A DNA stretch of 64,000 nucleotides from Pseudomonadota bacterium. GTDB lineage: Bacteria > Pseudomonadota > Alphaproteobacteria > Rhizobiales > Devosiaceae. Location of the stretch: NCBI GenBank assembly GCA_023433775.1, contig JAEYTY010000019.1, positions 14,244 to 78,243 on the forward strand, read 5' to 3'. Made by a program: the position numbers and the translations under genes. A model generated the notes under the pieces. The model saw only the letters and a list, made by a program, of their open reading frames with translations. It was not told where the DNA came from and ran no database searches. Positions 35,501 to 44,783 of the stretch are shown piece after piece (position 1 is the stretch's first letter; each line of letters starts with the position of its first letter).

Positions 35501-35975
35501 TCGCCCGCCCGTCGGCACACGCCTCACCCGCATCGGCTGGGAAACGCCCGAAGGCCTCGACGAGGCCCTGATCCGCCGCGTCGTCGACACCTTCTACGCC
35601 CGCGCCCGCCGCGACGATGTCATTGGCCCGGTGTTCAATCGCGTCATCCCTGAGGCCGATTGGCCGGCCCACCTCGCCACCATTGCCGATTTCTGGAGCT
35701 CCATGCTCCTCGGCACCGGCCGCTATAATGGCCGCCCCATGCCAAAGCACATGGCCATCCCCGAGCTCGGCGAAGCCCATTTCATGCGCTGGCTGCGCCT
35801 CTTCAACGAAACCGTCACCGAGCTCTGCCCGCCCGATATCGCCGCCATCTTCATCGAGCGCTCCGAGCGCATCGGCAATTCTTTCCGCATGAACATCGCC
35901 ATGCGGCGCGGCGAGGATATCTCCACCATGGGCCCGCTCAAGCGCGAAACCCCGCCCGTCTGGAAGCCCGAATAG
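35487..35975 (+). CDS. Group III truncated hemoglobin
   Basis: A 162-residue globin, somewhat long for the group because of N- and C-terminal extensions. It contains the helical series LIRRVVDTFYARARRDDVIG, then ADFWSSMLLGTGRYNGRPMP and GEAHFMRWLRLFNETV, with the proximal His in EAHFMRW. Group III globins bind oxygen and NO and are linked to microaerobic and nitrosative stress. It starts inside the last codons of the SufR-like regulator gene, giving tight coupling, and is convergent with the GH51 gene. Confidence 0.87.
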   Translation: MSPSDRPPVGTRLTRIGWETPEGLDEALIRRVVDTFYARARRDDVIGPVFNRVIPEADWPAHLATIADFWSSMLLGTGRYNGRPMPKHMAIPELGEAHFMRWLRLFNETVTELCPPDIAAIFIERSERIGNSFRMNIAMRRGEDISTMGPLKRETPPVWKPE

Positions 35976-36040
35976 GCCGCAAACGATTGAGGCGCGCCGG
36001 TCCCCCGGTACGCCCCGTTTCATTCGTCATCGCGCTCCGA

Positions 36041-37552
36041 TCAGAGCTTCACCCGCACCATCTGGTACGAATAGGGCGGCAGGCTGACACTCAGCTTGCC
36101 ATCTGCCAGCTTCGCCCCTGTCCCCTTGCGCGGCGCTACTTCATCCTGCTTCATGGCCGTATTGACCGCTTTGAGGTCGGGATGGGTCATCACCTGGTGG
36201 TCGACAATCTCCCCGCCCGCAAAACCCTGCAGGCTCGCTTCCGCCTCAATGCTTTCGCTCGGGTGCCGGTTCACGAGGAAGAAGGTCAGCATACCCTCAT
36301 CCTCATTATGCACGCCCGAAACGTCCACATAGGCCGTGTCGGCGGCGTCCGGGCTTTCATAGCCGGGCGACTTGGTTAGCAATTGCAGCGCCGTGCCGCG
36401 GCCATAAACCGAGGCGAAATAGTAGGGATAGTAGATCGTCTGCGCCCAGGCCGGCCCGCCCTTTTCCGTCATGATCGGCGCGATCACATTCACCAGCTGC
36501 GCGATACAGGCGATCTTCACCACATCGGAGCGGCGGATGAAGGTGTTGAGGATCAGCCCCACCATCAGCACGTCTTCGAAATTGTAGATGTCCTCGAGCA
36601 GCCCCGGCGCGTGCGGCCAGCCGCTGCCACCGTCGAGAATTTCGCGATCCTTCTTGTTGGAATGGTACCAGACATTCCATTCGTCAAAGGAGATATAGAC
36701 GTCCTTCTTCGAGCGTTTCTTGGCCTTCACCTGCTTGATGGTCGACGCCACCGTCTCGATATAGCGGTCCAGTTTTTCGGCCGTCGCCAGATAGTTGGGC
36801 GTATTGTCCTCGCGATTGGCGAAGTACATGTGCAGGCTGATATGGTCGACATGCTCATAGGTATGCTCGAGCACCACGCGCTCCCAGTCGGGGAAGGTGG
36901 GCATTCCCGAATGCGACGACCCGCAAACGATCAGCTCCAGCGATTTGTCGAACATGCGCATGGCCCGCGCCGTATTGGCGGCCAGCTTGCCATATTCATC
37001 GGCATCCTTGTGGCCGACCTGCCAGGGCCCGTCCATCTCGTTGCCAAGGCACCACATTTTGACATTCCACGGCTCCTTGCGCCCGTTCTTGATGCGCAGA
37101 TCGCTCCAGTAGGAGCCGCCGGGATGGTTCACATATTCGAGGAAATTGCGCGCATCATCGACGCCGCGCGAACCCAGGTTCACCGCCAGCATCATTTCCG
37201 TGCCCACCGTCGCGCACCAGTCGGCAAATTCGTGGATGCCGACCTTGTTGCTTTCTGATGTGTGCCAGGCGAGATCCAGCCTCGTAGGGCGCTGGTCCTG
37301 CGGCCCGATCCCGTCTTCCCAATTATAGGCCGAGACGAAATTGCCGCCGGGATAGCGCACCACGGGAATGTTCAGGTCGCGCACCAGCTTGGCGACGTCC
37401 CCGCGCATCCCGTTCTTGTCGGCGCTCGGGTGGTCCGGCTCATAAATGCCTTCATAGATCGCGCGGCCCAGATGCTCCAGAAAAGCCCCATAAACGCGAT
37501 CATCGATTTTCGAAATCGTGTATTCTTTGTTCGCCGTGATGGTCGCCTTCAC
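36041..37552 (-). CDS. GH51 alpha-L-arabinofuranosidase
   Basis: A 503-residue retaining glycosidase removing terminal arabinofuranosyl units. It has the acid/base WCLGNEMDGPWQ (Glu172) and nucleophile FDEWNVWY (Glu291), with VRYPGGNFVSAYNWEDGIGP near the N-terminus. No signal peptide is visible, so it acts in the cytoplasm on imported arabino-oligosaccharides. GTG 37552 is the likely start: GGAGG lies five bases upstream and inside the longer ATG-started frame. The 14-bp palindrome at 37578-37591, shared with the neighbouring repressor's upstream region, suggests it is controlled by that repressor. Confidence 0.93.
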   Translation of the reverse strand: MKATITANKEYTISKIDDRVYGAFLEHLGRAIYEGIYEPDHPSADKNGMRGDVAKLVRDLNIPVVRYPGGNFVSAYNWEDGIGPQDQRPTRLDLAWHTSESNKVGIHEFADWCATVGTEMMLAVNLGSRGVDDARNFLEYVNHPGGSYWSDLRIKNGRKEPWNVKMWCLGNEMDGPWQVGHKDADEYGKLAANTARAMRMFDKSLELIVCGSSHSGMPTFPDWERVVLEHTYEHVDHISLHMYFANREDNTPNYLATAEKLDRYIETVASTIKQVKAKKRSKKDVYISFDEWNVWYHSNKKDREILDGGSGWPHAPGLLEDIYNFEDVLMVGLILNTFIRRSDVVKIACIAQLVNVIAPIMTEKGGPAWAQTIYYPYYFASVYGRGTALQLLTKSPGYESPDAADTAYVDVSGVHNEDEGMLTFFLVNRHPSESIEAEASLQGFAGGEIVDHQVMTHPDLKAVNTAMKQDEVAPRKGTGAKLADGKLSVSLPPYSYQMVRVKL

Positions 37553-37577
37553 GCGATCCTCCATTATACCCGTTTTT

Positions 37578-37591
37578 CTGATTTATATCAG
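37578..37591. promoter_or_regulatory. CTGAT-N4-ATCAG operator upstream of GH51
   Basis: CTGATTTATATCAG is a 5-4-5 palindrome whose near edge is 25 bases upstream of the GH51 start. A degenerate partner, CCGATATTAAATATCAGG, follows at 37597-37614. The same 5-4-5 palindrome occurs before the regulator gene at 38597-38610. Confidence 0.65.
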
Positions 37592-37642
37592 TTACCCCGA
37601 TATTAAATATCAGGCGGGTAAAGAGCAAGAGGCCGCCGGAGG

Positions 37643-38572
37643 TCAAAGTGCCGTTTGCAGCCTCAGAACAATGTCCTGATCATAATTGCCGAAGCCGCGG
37701 CCGAAAATGTTGAGCCCGCCCGGATGCTTCGCCTCCGGCTTCACGGCAATGCGCAGCCGGATCGAGTGGTGATTTTCGAGGTCGAGGTCCGCGAGCGACA
37801 CCGGCGAAATCTTCACCCCGTCGACATAGGTGCCGTCCGCCGTCACCCGCCAGCTTTTAAGCTTGCCATATTGGCTGCCCTTCAGCTTCCACCAGTCGGG
37901 CGTATAAACCCCGCGCTTGTCGCCAAAATCTCCCGGCGACGTCCAGGTGCCGATCTCCGTGCCATTCACCGATAGCGTAATGTCGCTGGGCCAGTCCGCC
38001 GAAGTCCCGGGCACTTCCGAGCTCAGCTCCATGGAAAACTCCATCACCTCGATGCGGTTCTGGCTGAGTTTGGCATTGTTAGGAAACTGGTATTCCAGAT
38101 ACCCGCGCGTAAACCAGATCAGCCCGGCCTTCATGCGGTCCGGGTCGAGAAAGGTATTGGGCACATCGAGCAGCCCGACAATGCCCTCGCTCGAACAAAG
38201 CCCGCACGGCGCCGACACATCGCAGCTCGTATAGAGCCCGATAGGCATGGCCACCTCGACACTGTTCTCGCGCATGGGGGCGATGTCTTCCTTGAACATC
38301 ACCAGCACCTCGTCAAAGGTGGAATAGCAGAGCTTCTGGTTGCCCTTGCGGGCCTTCTGCGTCTCCGTGCGGATCAGCCCGGCCGATTCAAGAATTTGCA
38401 GATTGGTCGACACCGTCGATTGTGGCAGGACCAGCCGCTCGGCAATGTCATTGCCGTTGAGCGGTCCTTCCATACGCAGCAGTTTGAGCATCTTGATGCG
38501 CATGGCAGAGGCCAGCCCCTTGAGCACGTCAAGGTTCTCCTCGGGATCAACGACCAGAAAATTGCGGCTCAT
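37643..38572 (-). CDS. ArsR-type HTH regulator with large C-terminal domain (probable arabinoside repressor)
   Basis: A 309-residue protein. Residues about 15-75 form a winged helix (GLASAMRIKMLKLLRMEGPL, then LPQSTVSTNLQILESAGLI). The remaining 230 residues form an unassigned sensor domain starting with a Cys cluster (CDVSAPCGLC) and containing a beta-rich, carbohydrate-binding-like portion (DITLSVNGTEIGTW). ArsR-type proteins with this tail occur beside glycosidase genes. It lies upstream of GH51 on the same strand but apart from it by 90 bases, and both have matching palindromes before their starts, suggesting autorepression and control of GH51. Confidence 0.82.
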   Translation of the reverse strand: MSRNFLVVDPEENLDVLKGLASAMRIKMLKLLRMEGPLNGNDIAERLVLPQSTVSTNLQILESAGLIRTETQKARKGNQKLCYSTFDEVLVMFKEDIAPMRENSVEVAMPIGLYTSCDVSAPCGLCSSEGIVGLLDVPNTFLDPDRMKAGLIWFTRGYLEYQFPNNAKLSQNRIEVMEFSMELSSEVPGTSADWPSDITLSVNGTEIGTWTSPGDFGDKRGVYTPDWWKLKGSQYGKLKSWRVTADGTYVDGVKISPVSLADLDLENHHSIRLRIAVKPEAKHPGGLNIFGRGFGNYDQDIVLRLQTAL

Positions 38573-38596
38573 GGAACACTGCTTTGGATGAAGAAC

Positions 38597-38610
38597 CTGA
38601 TCAATATCAG
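38597..38610. promoter_or_regulatory. CTGAT-N4-ATCAG operator upstream of the ArsR-type regulator
   Basis: CTGATCAATATCAG has the same half-sites and spacing as 37578-37591 and lies 24 bases upstream of the regulator's start. Matching position and sequence support a shared operator for autoregulation and GH51 control. Confidence 0.65.
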
Positions 38611-38811
38611 GAAAACTGATCCAATCAACCTGCCGGATTCTGTCGCGTCGGCAAAAGCCGTTTCGGTCCGTAAACCCTCTTCCCTAACCTTTCCGGCAAA
38701 GCCGGTTTGCGCCCGCGCCCCGCGCCAACTAAGTTTCGCGCGCTCTAGGCCGAGCAGAATGCGGGGGGTTAGAGCGTTGGTCGGACTCTGGGAGGGCTGT
38801 CCGATCGATGC

Positions 38812-39456
38812 TCACCTCGCCTTGTTGGCCTTGGCGATTTGGGTCTGCACATAGTCCATCACCTGCGGCCAGAAGAGGTCGAGCATGGCCCGCAGGCACA
38901 CCAGCAACAAAAGCCCCGCAACTTCGCCAATCAGCAAAACGCCCCAGGCGCCAAAGATGATCACGGTCTGCATCACCACGATCCGGGTATAGAGCCCGAT
39001 GATCGAGGGCATGGATGAGGTCTCGTGGCGCTCGTCCCAGGCGATAAGGCCGCGATGCACAAAGACCACGATCAGCATTGGCCACAGGCTCTGCCCGATG
39101 ACGATCATCGAGACAAAGGCCTGCACCGACTCCAGATGCCCCTCCCAGTCGCTGCCATAAAGCGTGGTCATCAGCACCAGATGCACGGCCATGAAAAATC
39201 CGGCATGGACGGCGATGAACAGGGCCAGCACGACTCCCGCGATCGACAGGCCATTGTCATTGGCTGCCATCCGGCTTGCCTTTTCCGTCCGGCGAAAAGC
39301 GATGCCAATTACGGTCCAGAACCCGACAATGGCTGTTTCCAGCCAGTAGAATACAATCAGGACATAGGCGTCCCACCCCATCAGCAACACGCCGGTCAGC
39401 GGCAGCATGTTGGTGGCAACAATCACGTAAATATTGGCGAGGCGCGAGAGGCTCAT
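38812..39456 (-). CDS. DUF6498 membrane protein
   Basis: A 214-residue integral membrane protein with about six hydrophobic segments. The opening (NIYVIVATNMLPLTGVLLMG, then VFYWLETAIVGF) matches proteins annotated as DUF6498; function unknown. ATG 39456 follows GGGAGGAG at good spacing and is preferred over a start 39 bases upstream. The gaps on both sides (38611-38811 and 39457-39728) show no gene. Confidence 0.75.
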   Translation of the reverse strand: MSLSRLANIYVIVATNMLPLTGVLLMGWDAYVLIVFYWLETAIVGFWTVIGIAFRRTEKASRMAANDNGLSIAGVVLALFIAVHAGFFMAVHLVLMTTLYGSDWEGHLESVQAFVSMIVIGQSLWPMLIVVFVHRGLIAWDERHETSSMPSIIGLYTRIVVMQTVIIFGAWGVLLIGEVAGLLLLVCLRAMLDLFWPQVMDYVQTQIAKANKAR

Positions 39457-39665
39457 CCTTTTCTCCTCCCGCTCCACTAGCCCAGCCAAAACCACCTGAC
39501 TGCCCCTGAACAGGGTCTAGGGCGGTCTTTTGTTCGGTAAAAAACGCGGCCGAGCACAATCGGACACACGATGGATGCCCGCCTTTCCGCAAAGTGAAAA
39601 ACTCCGCTCTACGACTTTTGGAGGGTGAGACTCGACACGCGTGAGTACTTAGCTTCCCATGTTCG

Positions 39666-39712
39666 CCCGGCTCCGCGCCGGGAGGGTGAGAAGCGCCGTC
39701 CCAGGCGGCGAT
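39666..39712 (+). other. Two hairpins in the maeB 5' untranslated region
   Basis: CCCGGC-TCCGC-GCCGGG (39666-39682) and a second GC-rich stem (CGCCG with CGGCG, around 39694-39710) lie 17-60 bases upstream of the maeB start. They may influence translation or be a terminator remnant. No known riboswitch class is recognisable. Confidence 0.4.
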
Positions 39713-39728
39713 AAGGGAGAATAAGAGA

Positions 39729-41999
39729 ATGTCCGAAGACAAGGCCGCAAGCCTCCGCGAGGCGGCGCTGCATTTCCATGAATATCCGCGCCCCGGAAAA
39801 CTGGAAATCACCCCCACCAAGCCACTCGCCAATACGCGCGATCTGTCGCTGGCCTATTCTCCCGGTGTCGCGTCCCCCTGCGAGGAAATCGCTGCCGATC
39901 CCGCTGCAGTTTATAAATATACCTCCAAGGGCAATCTTGTTGCCGTCATCTCCAATGGCACCGCCGTTCTCGGCCTGGGCAATATCGGCGCTTTGGCGTC
40001 CAAGCCGGTCATGGAAGGCAAGTCGGTGCTCTTCAAGAAGTTCGCCGGCATCGACTCCATCGATATCGAGGTCAACGAACAGGACCCCAAGCGCTTCATC
40101 GAAATCGTCGCTCCGCTCGAACCCAGCTTCGGCGGCGTGAACCTTGAAGACATCAAGGCGCCGGAATGCTTCGAGATCGAGGAAGCCCTGCGCGAGCGCA
40201 TGAATATCCCGGTCTTCCATGATGATCAGCACGGCACGGCCATCATCGTTGCCGCCGCCGTCATCAACGCCATGAAGCTGGTCGGCAAGGACATTTCCAA
40301 GGTCAAGATCTGCACATCCGGGGCAGGGGCCGCGGCCATCGCCTGCATGAACATGCTGATCGCGGTGGGCGCCAAGCGCGAAAATATCTGGATCGCCGAT
40401 AGCAAGGGCCTCGTCACCAAAAAGCGCGACAATTCCGTTGATCGCTGGCGCGGTGCCTTCGCGCAGGACAGCGACAAGACCGAACTGGCCGAAGTCATGG
40501 CCGGCGCGGACATCTATGTCGGCCTCTCCCAGGCGGGCGCGCTCAAGCCCCATATGATGAAGGACATGGCGCCCAATCCGCTCATTCTGGCGCTCTCCAA
40601 TCCCACGCCCGAAATCATGCCTGAGCTGGCCAAAGAAACGCGTCCCGACGCGCTGGTCTGCACGGGTCGAAGCGACTATCCCAATCAGGTCAACAACGTC
40701 CTCTGCTTCCCCTTCCTCTTCCGCGGCGCGCTCGATTGCGGCGCCACCGTCATCAACGAAGAGATGAAGGCCGCCGCCGCCCATGCCATCGCCAAGCTGG
40801 CGCATGAGGCGGGTCTTGAAGCCACGGCCCATGGCGTTCCCGCCATTTTCGGCCCCGACTACCTCATTCCCAATCCCTTCGATCAGCGCCTCATCCTGCG
40901 CATCGCCCCGGCAGTCGCCAAGGCCGCCATGGATTCCGGCGTTGCCACCCGCCCCATCGCCGATTTCGACGCCTATCGCGATACGCTGCGCCGCTTCGTC
41001 TTCCGCTCCGGCATGGTGATGAAGCCCATGATCGAGCGCGCTCAGGCCGCCGCCAAGCGCATCGCCTTTGCCGATGGCGAAGACGAGCGCGTGCTGCGCG
41101 CCGCTCAGGTCATTCTTGAAGAAGGCATCGGCAAGCCGATCCTCATTGGCCGTCCGGGCGTCATTGAATCGCGCCTGGAGCGTTTCGGCCTGACCATCCG
41201 TCCCCACACGGATTTCGAGGTCATCAACCCCGAAGATGATCCACGCTATCGCGACTATGTCGACGAGTTCCATGCCCTGGTGGGCCGCAAGGGTGTCACC
41301 CCCGATACGGCCCGCACCATCGTGCGCACCAACACCACCGTCATCGGTGCGCTGGGCGTCCGCCGTGGCGACGCCGATGCCCTGATCTGTGGTCTGCAGG
41401 GCCGCTTCATCAAGCACGCCCGCGACATCCATTCGATCATTGGCCTGGCCGATAATTCCAGCCAGCTTTCCGCGCTCTCCATGCTGCTGCTCAATCGCGG
41501 CGTCTTCTTCCTCGCCGATACCTATGTGAACATGGACCCCAGTGAGGACGAACTGGTCGCCATCGCCCTTCAGGCCCGCGATCACCTCAAGCGCTTCAAC
41601 ATCGAAGCCCGCGCGGCTCTCCTCAGCTATTCCAATTTCGGCTCCCGCGAAGGCGAAACCTCCTTCAAGATGCGCGCCGTCTACGAAAAGCTCAAAGCCG
41701 CCGCGCCCGATCTGGTTGTCGAAGGCGAAATGCAGGGCGATCTGGCCGTCAATCCGGAACTGCGCGAGCGCTACATTCCGGACTCAGTTCTCAAGGGCGA
41801 AGCCAATTTGCTGATCTTCCCCAATCTGGAATCCGCCAACCTCTCCATGACGCTGCTCAAGGAGTTGAACAACGGCCTCCATATCGGGCCTATTCTCATG
41901 GGCACCAAGCAACCGGCCCACATCCTCGCGCCAACCGTCACCAGCCGCGGCATCGTCAACATGGCGGCCATCGCGGCCACTGAAGCGGCGGCGGGCTAA
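39729..41999 (+). CDS. maeB: NADP-dependent malic enzyme with phosphotransacetylase-like domain
   Basis: A 756-residue MaeB-type enzyme decarboxylating malate to pyruvate. Residues about 1-425 are the malic domain, with [25 protein letters not shown] and the Rossmann [12 protein letters not shown]. Residues about 430-756 resemble phosphate acetyltransferase ([16 protein letters not shown] and [12 protein letters not shown]), a regulatory domain lacking transferase activity in studied members. Length is standard. It would supply pyruvate and reducing power during growth on organic and amino acids. Confidence 0.95.
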   Translation: MSEDKAASLREAALHFHEYPRPGKLEITPTKPLANTRDLSLAYSPGVASPCEEIAADPAAVYKYTSKGNLVAVISNGTAVLGLGNIGALASKPVMEGKSVLFKKFAGIDSIDIEVNEQDPKRFIEIVAPLEPSFGGVNLEDIKAPECFEIEEALRERMNIPVFHDDQHGTAIIVAAAVINAMKLVGKDISKVKICTSGAGAAAIACMNMLIAVGAKRENIWIADSKGLVTKKRDNSVDRWRGAFAQDSDKTELAEVMAGADIYVGLSQAGALKPHMMKDMAPNPLILALSNPTPEIMPELAKETRPDALVCTGRSDYPNQVNNVLCFPFLFRGALDCGATVINEEMKAAAAHAIAKLAHEAGLEATAHGVPAIFGPDYLIPNPFDQRLILRIAPAVAKAAMDSGVATRPIADFDAYRDTLRRFVFRSGMVMKPMIERAQAAAKRIAFADGEDERVLRAAQVILEEGIGKPILIGRPGVIESRLERFGLTIRPHTDFEVINPEDDPRYRDYVDEFHALVGRKGVTPDTARTIVRTNTTVIGALGVRRGDADALICGLQGRFIKHARDIHSIIGLADNSSQLSALSMLLLNRGVFFLADTYVNMDPSEDELVAIALQARDHLKRFNIEARAALLSYSNFGSREGETSFKMRAVYEKLKAAAPDLVVEGEMQGDLAVNPELRERYIPDSVLKGEANLLIFPNLESANLSMTLLKELNNGLHIGPILMGTKQPAHILAPTVTSRGIVNMAAIAATEAAAG

Positions 42000-42087
42000 C
42001 AGAGAAAATGCGTCGGCAGGTTATGAGCGTTATGCCCGGATAGTGGCTTGGCGGACCGCAGGCTTTCGCTAAGCTGAACGACATGAA

Positions 42088-42136
42088 GCGCTGGGCAGAC
42101 CACCTCACCCTCGGGAGAGGTGGTCCGCCTCAGCGC
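42088..42136. other. Strong hairpin between maeB and the Ldh-family gene
   Basis: GCGCTG (42088-42093) pairs with CAGCGC (42131-42136), and GACCACCTC with GAGGTGGTC; a GGC/GCC segment joins them, giving a near-perfect stem of about 18 bp with a 10-base loop. It lies about 90 bases after maeB. No T-run follows, so it may be a processing or termination site. Confidence 0.6.
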
Positions 42137-42215
42137 CCATCAAAATGCGCGTACAGTCCAAGACTTGGCTTGCGGCATGTGCAAACCTGCTGCCGTCAAA
42201 AATACAAGAAGCGAT

Positions 42216-43205
42216 ATGCCTCACCTTTCCATCGCCGAAATCTCCGCCACCGCCGACCGCGTTCTCGCCAATGCCGGCGTGCCGCCTGAAAACGCCGTCC
42301 TGCAGCGCGATCTGCTGCTCGATGCAGAAATGCGCGGCATCGCCTCCCACGGCCTGTTGCGCCTGCCGCGTCTGGTTGAGCGCATCCATAATGGCGTCTG
42401 CGATCCGATCACCAAAGGCGACCACGTCTGGACCGCGCCCGGCACGCTCAAGGTCGATGGCAAGCAGGGGCTTGGCCCCGTCGTCGCACAATCGGCCCTC
42501 GACGCACTGTCTGAACGCGCCGCCAGTCAGGGCGTCGCCATTGCCGCCATCGCCAACGCCCAGCACCTCGGAATGCTCGGCTTCTATGCCGACCGTGTCG
42601 CCGCCTCCGGCAAGACGCTCATCGCCTTTTCGACCAGCGAGGCTCTCGTCCATCCCTGGGGCGGTCGTCGGGCCATGATCGGTACCAATCCCGTCGCCAT
42701 CGGCCTGCCCACCGGCGATGGTATCTTCATGATGGATACGGCCACCTCGATCATCTCCATGGGCGAAGTGCATGATCACGCCAATCGCGGCGTTCCCCTC
42801 GCGCCCGGCCTCGCCATCGACGCCGAGGGCAACCCGACCACCGACGCCAGCAAAGCCCGCGACGGCGCTATCGCCCCCTTCGGCGGTCCCAAGGGCTACG
42901 CCCTCGGCCTTGCCTTCGAACTGCTCCTCACCGCACTCGCCGGCTCCGCCATCGGCCGCGATGTCAAAGGCACACTCGATTCCACCGAGCCCGCCAGCAA
43001 GGCCGACCTTTTCATTCTCATCGACCAACCGCTGACCCCCGTCGCCGCGTTCCTCGATCTGCTCCGCGCCGAAAACCCCGCCGAGGGTTTTTCCGAGGTT
43101 CGCATTCCCGGTGAACGCGGTCGCCAACTGCGCGACAAGGCACTCGCCGAGGGCCTCAATGTGGCAGACGTGATCTGGGAGAGGCTTGTTTCGCTCGCCA
43201 AATAG
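42216..43205 (+). CDS. Ldh-family malate/lactate-type dehydrogenase
   Basis: A 329-residue NAD(P)-dependent oxidoreductase of the non-Rossmann family containing ComC/MdhYiaK sulfolactate, ureidoglycolate and malate dehydrogenases. It shows ASHGLLRLPRLVERI with the active-site His, IANAQHLGMLGFYADRVA, and FGGPKGYALGLAFELLL. I chose the ATG of PHLSIAEISA (42216), with AAGAAG upstream; an earlier in-frame ATG at 42120 adds non-homologous residues. Substrate not determinable; position behind maeB suggests an organic-acid role. Confidence 0.87.
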   Translation: MPHLSIAEISATADRVLANAGVPPENAVLQRDLLLDAEMRGIASHGLLRLPRLVERIHNGVCDPITKGDHVWTAPGTLKVDGKQGLGPVVAQSALDALSERAASQGVAIAAIANAQHLGMLGFYADRVAASGKTLIAFSTSEALVHPWGGRRAMIGTNPVAIGLPTGDGIFMMDTATSIISMGEVHDHANRGVPLAPGLAIDAEGNPTTDASKARDGAIAPFGGPKGYALGLAFELLLTALAGSAIGRDVKGTLDSTEPASKADLFILIDQPLTPVAAFLDLLRAENPAEGFSEVRIPGERGRQLRDKALAEGLNVADVIWERLVSLAK

Positions 43206-43429
43206 CGTTTTCGCATTTGGCAGGCGCTCAACGTCAACAGTCTGCCAACGTTTTGCGCTCAGGTGATACCCTGCGGCGAAGGCTGTGATACGCAACCATG
43301 CCAATCTGCGGCGAAAGCGCGAAATGATTTTCTAGCTTCGCCCCCTCCGGCGCAGCCCTGCGCCTTGAGAAACGCGACTGAATAACTAGACTTAGCCCCG
43401 ATTGTCCTGACCATAAAACTGGAAGTCCG

Positions 43430-44467
43430 ATGGAAGTTCGCGTTCAAAACGTCCGCAAGGAATTCGACCGGTTTCCGGCCCTTCACGACGTTTCACTCGA
43501 CATCCGTTCCGGCGAACTGATCGCCCTTCTGGGCCCCTCCGGCTCCGGCAAAACCACGCTTTTGCGCCTGATCGCCGGTCTCGAAAACCCCACGGAAGGC
43601 CGGATTTTTTTCGGCGACGAGGACGCTTCGGAAAAAACCGTCCAGGAACGAAATATCGGTTTCGTCTTCCAGCATTATGCCCTGTTCCGACATATGACGA
43701 TCCTCGAAAATGTATCCTTTGGTCTGAAAGTTCGTCCCCGCTCATCGCGTCCGCCGGCCGACGAAATCCGCCGTCGTGCGCTTGAACTCCTTGATCTTGT
43801 TCAGCTTTCCGGCCTCGAAAAACGCTATCCCAGCCAGCTGTCCGGCGGTCAGCGCCAGCGCGTTGCCCTTGCCCGCGCCCTCGCCATAGAGCCCCGCGTG
43901 CTGCTGCTCGACGAACCCTTCGGCGCCCTAGACGCCCAGGTCCGCCGCGAATTGCGCAAATGGCTGCGCGAAATCCACGAGCGCACCGGCCACACCACCG
44001 TCTTCGTCACCCACGATCAGGAAGAAGCCCTCGAACTCGCCGACCGCCTCTGCGTCATGAGCCAGGGCAGGATCGAACAGGTGGGCACCCCGGACGACGT
44101 CTATGACACGCCGCGCTCTCCCTTTGTCTTTGGTTTCATTGGTGAATCCAGCCAGCTGCCGGTCAATGTCGAAAGCGGTGACATCTGGTTGGGCGACCGC
44201 CCGCTGGGTATCGGCGCCGACCGTCTCTCCAATGGCGCCGCCCAGCTTTACTTCCGCCCGCATGATGTCGAACTGATCGACAGCGGCGCCGGCCTGGCCG
44301 GTGTCGTCGCCACCAGCCGCCGCGTCGGCGGCACGCGCCGGGTCGAACTCGATATTGGCGGGGCAGGGCATCGCGTCGAGATCGACCTACCCTTCGATCA
44401 TCCTGCCGTCGAACGCACCCAGATCGCCTTCCGTCCGCGGCGATGGCAGCTGTTTCCGACTGCGTGA
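43430..44467 (+). CDS. CysA-like ABC transporter ATPase (orphan)
   Basis: A 345-residue importer ATPase with GPSGSGKTT (about 34-42), [16 protein letters not shown] (near 137) and [18 protein letters not shown] (near 160), then the regulatory C-terminal region (RPHDVELID) of the CysA/MalK group. The sequence resembles CysA, the sulfate/thiosulfate importer ATPase. Its usual partners (binding protein, CysT, CysW) are absent here, so it is either shared with a remote operon or a relict. 43206-43429 shows no gene apart from a weak TTGGCAG/CTGCCAA stem-loop after the Ldh gene. Confidence 0.88.
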   Translation: MEVRVQNVRKEFDRFPALHDVSLDIRSGELIALLGPSGSGKTTLLRLIAGLENPTEGRIFFGDEDASEKTVQERNIGFVFQHYALFRHMTILENVSFGLKVRPRSSRPPADEIRRRALELLDLVQLSGLEKRYPSQLSGGQRQRVALARALAIEPRVLLLDEPFGALDAQVRRELRKWLREIHERTGHTTVFVTHDQEEALELADRLCVMSQGRIEQVGTPDDVYDTPRSPFVFGFIGESSQLPVNVESGDIWLGDRPLGIGADRLSNGAAQLYFRPHDVELIDSGAGLAGVVATSRRVGGTRRVELDIGGAGHRVEIDLPFDHPAVERTQIAFRPRRWQLFPTA

Positions 44468-44474
44468 CAGGTAC

Positions 44475-44783
44475 TTAGACGCAAATCGACAGAAACAGCG
44501 TTGGCGCGAAGGTCAGTATCGTGACCCCGATCGCCACGATAGTTGCCCACACCCCGACCTGCGGAATGGTAGCCATCTTGGCATCTTTGATCCCCGCCAT
44601 CTGAACGACCAGCGACACGCCCAACCCAGCAAGCGTTACCAGCCAAGCCACAATCAAAGCCAGGCGGTGCGGGTGCTCCGGCCAGTTCCAGGCGCAGCCC
44701 AATCCCTGCAAACCATAGATCGCGCCAAAGGCGACCAGCCAGATCGAAAAGCCAATGACAAGCGGCCAGAGGTCCCGGTTCAC
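44475..44783 (-). CDS. Small membrane protein of the oxidase cluster
   Basis: A 102-residue protein with about three membrane helices (LVIGFSIWLVAFGAIYGL, then ALIVAWLVTLAGLGVSLVV and IVAIGVTILTFAPTLFL). GTG start at 44783 overlaps the oxidase stop by four bases, indicating translational coupling. It is the last gene of the oxidase cluster; it may be a small oxidase subunit or assembly factor. I recognise no family with certainty. Confidence 0.7.
   Translation of the reverse strand: MNRDLWPLVIGFSIWLVAFGAIYGLQGLGCAWNWPEHPHRLALIVAWLVTLAGLGVSLVVQMAGIKDAKMATIPQVGVWATIVAIGVTILTFAPTLFLSICV

Noticed and set aside
39457..39728. Possible riboswitch before maeB
   Set aside because: Two plain hairpins without recognisable conserved loops.
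39609..41585. Long open frame on the minus strand opposite the malic enzyme
   Set aside because: Antisense frame caused by high GC at third positions. The plus-strand malic enzyme is certain and the minus frame has Gly/Asp-rich composition without motifs.
42120..42215. Upstream extension of the Ldh-family gene
   Set aside because: The extra residues lack family similarity and fall partly in the hairpin at 42088-42136; ATG 42216 has a better fit.
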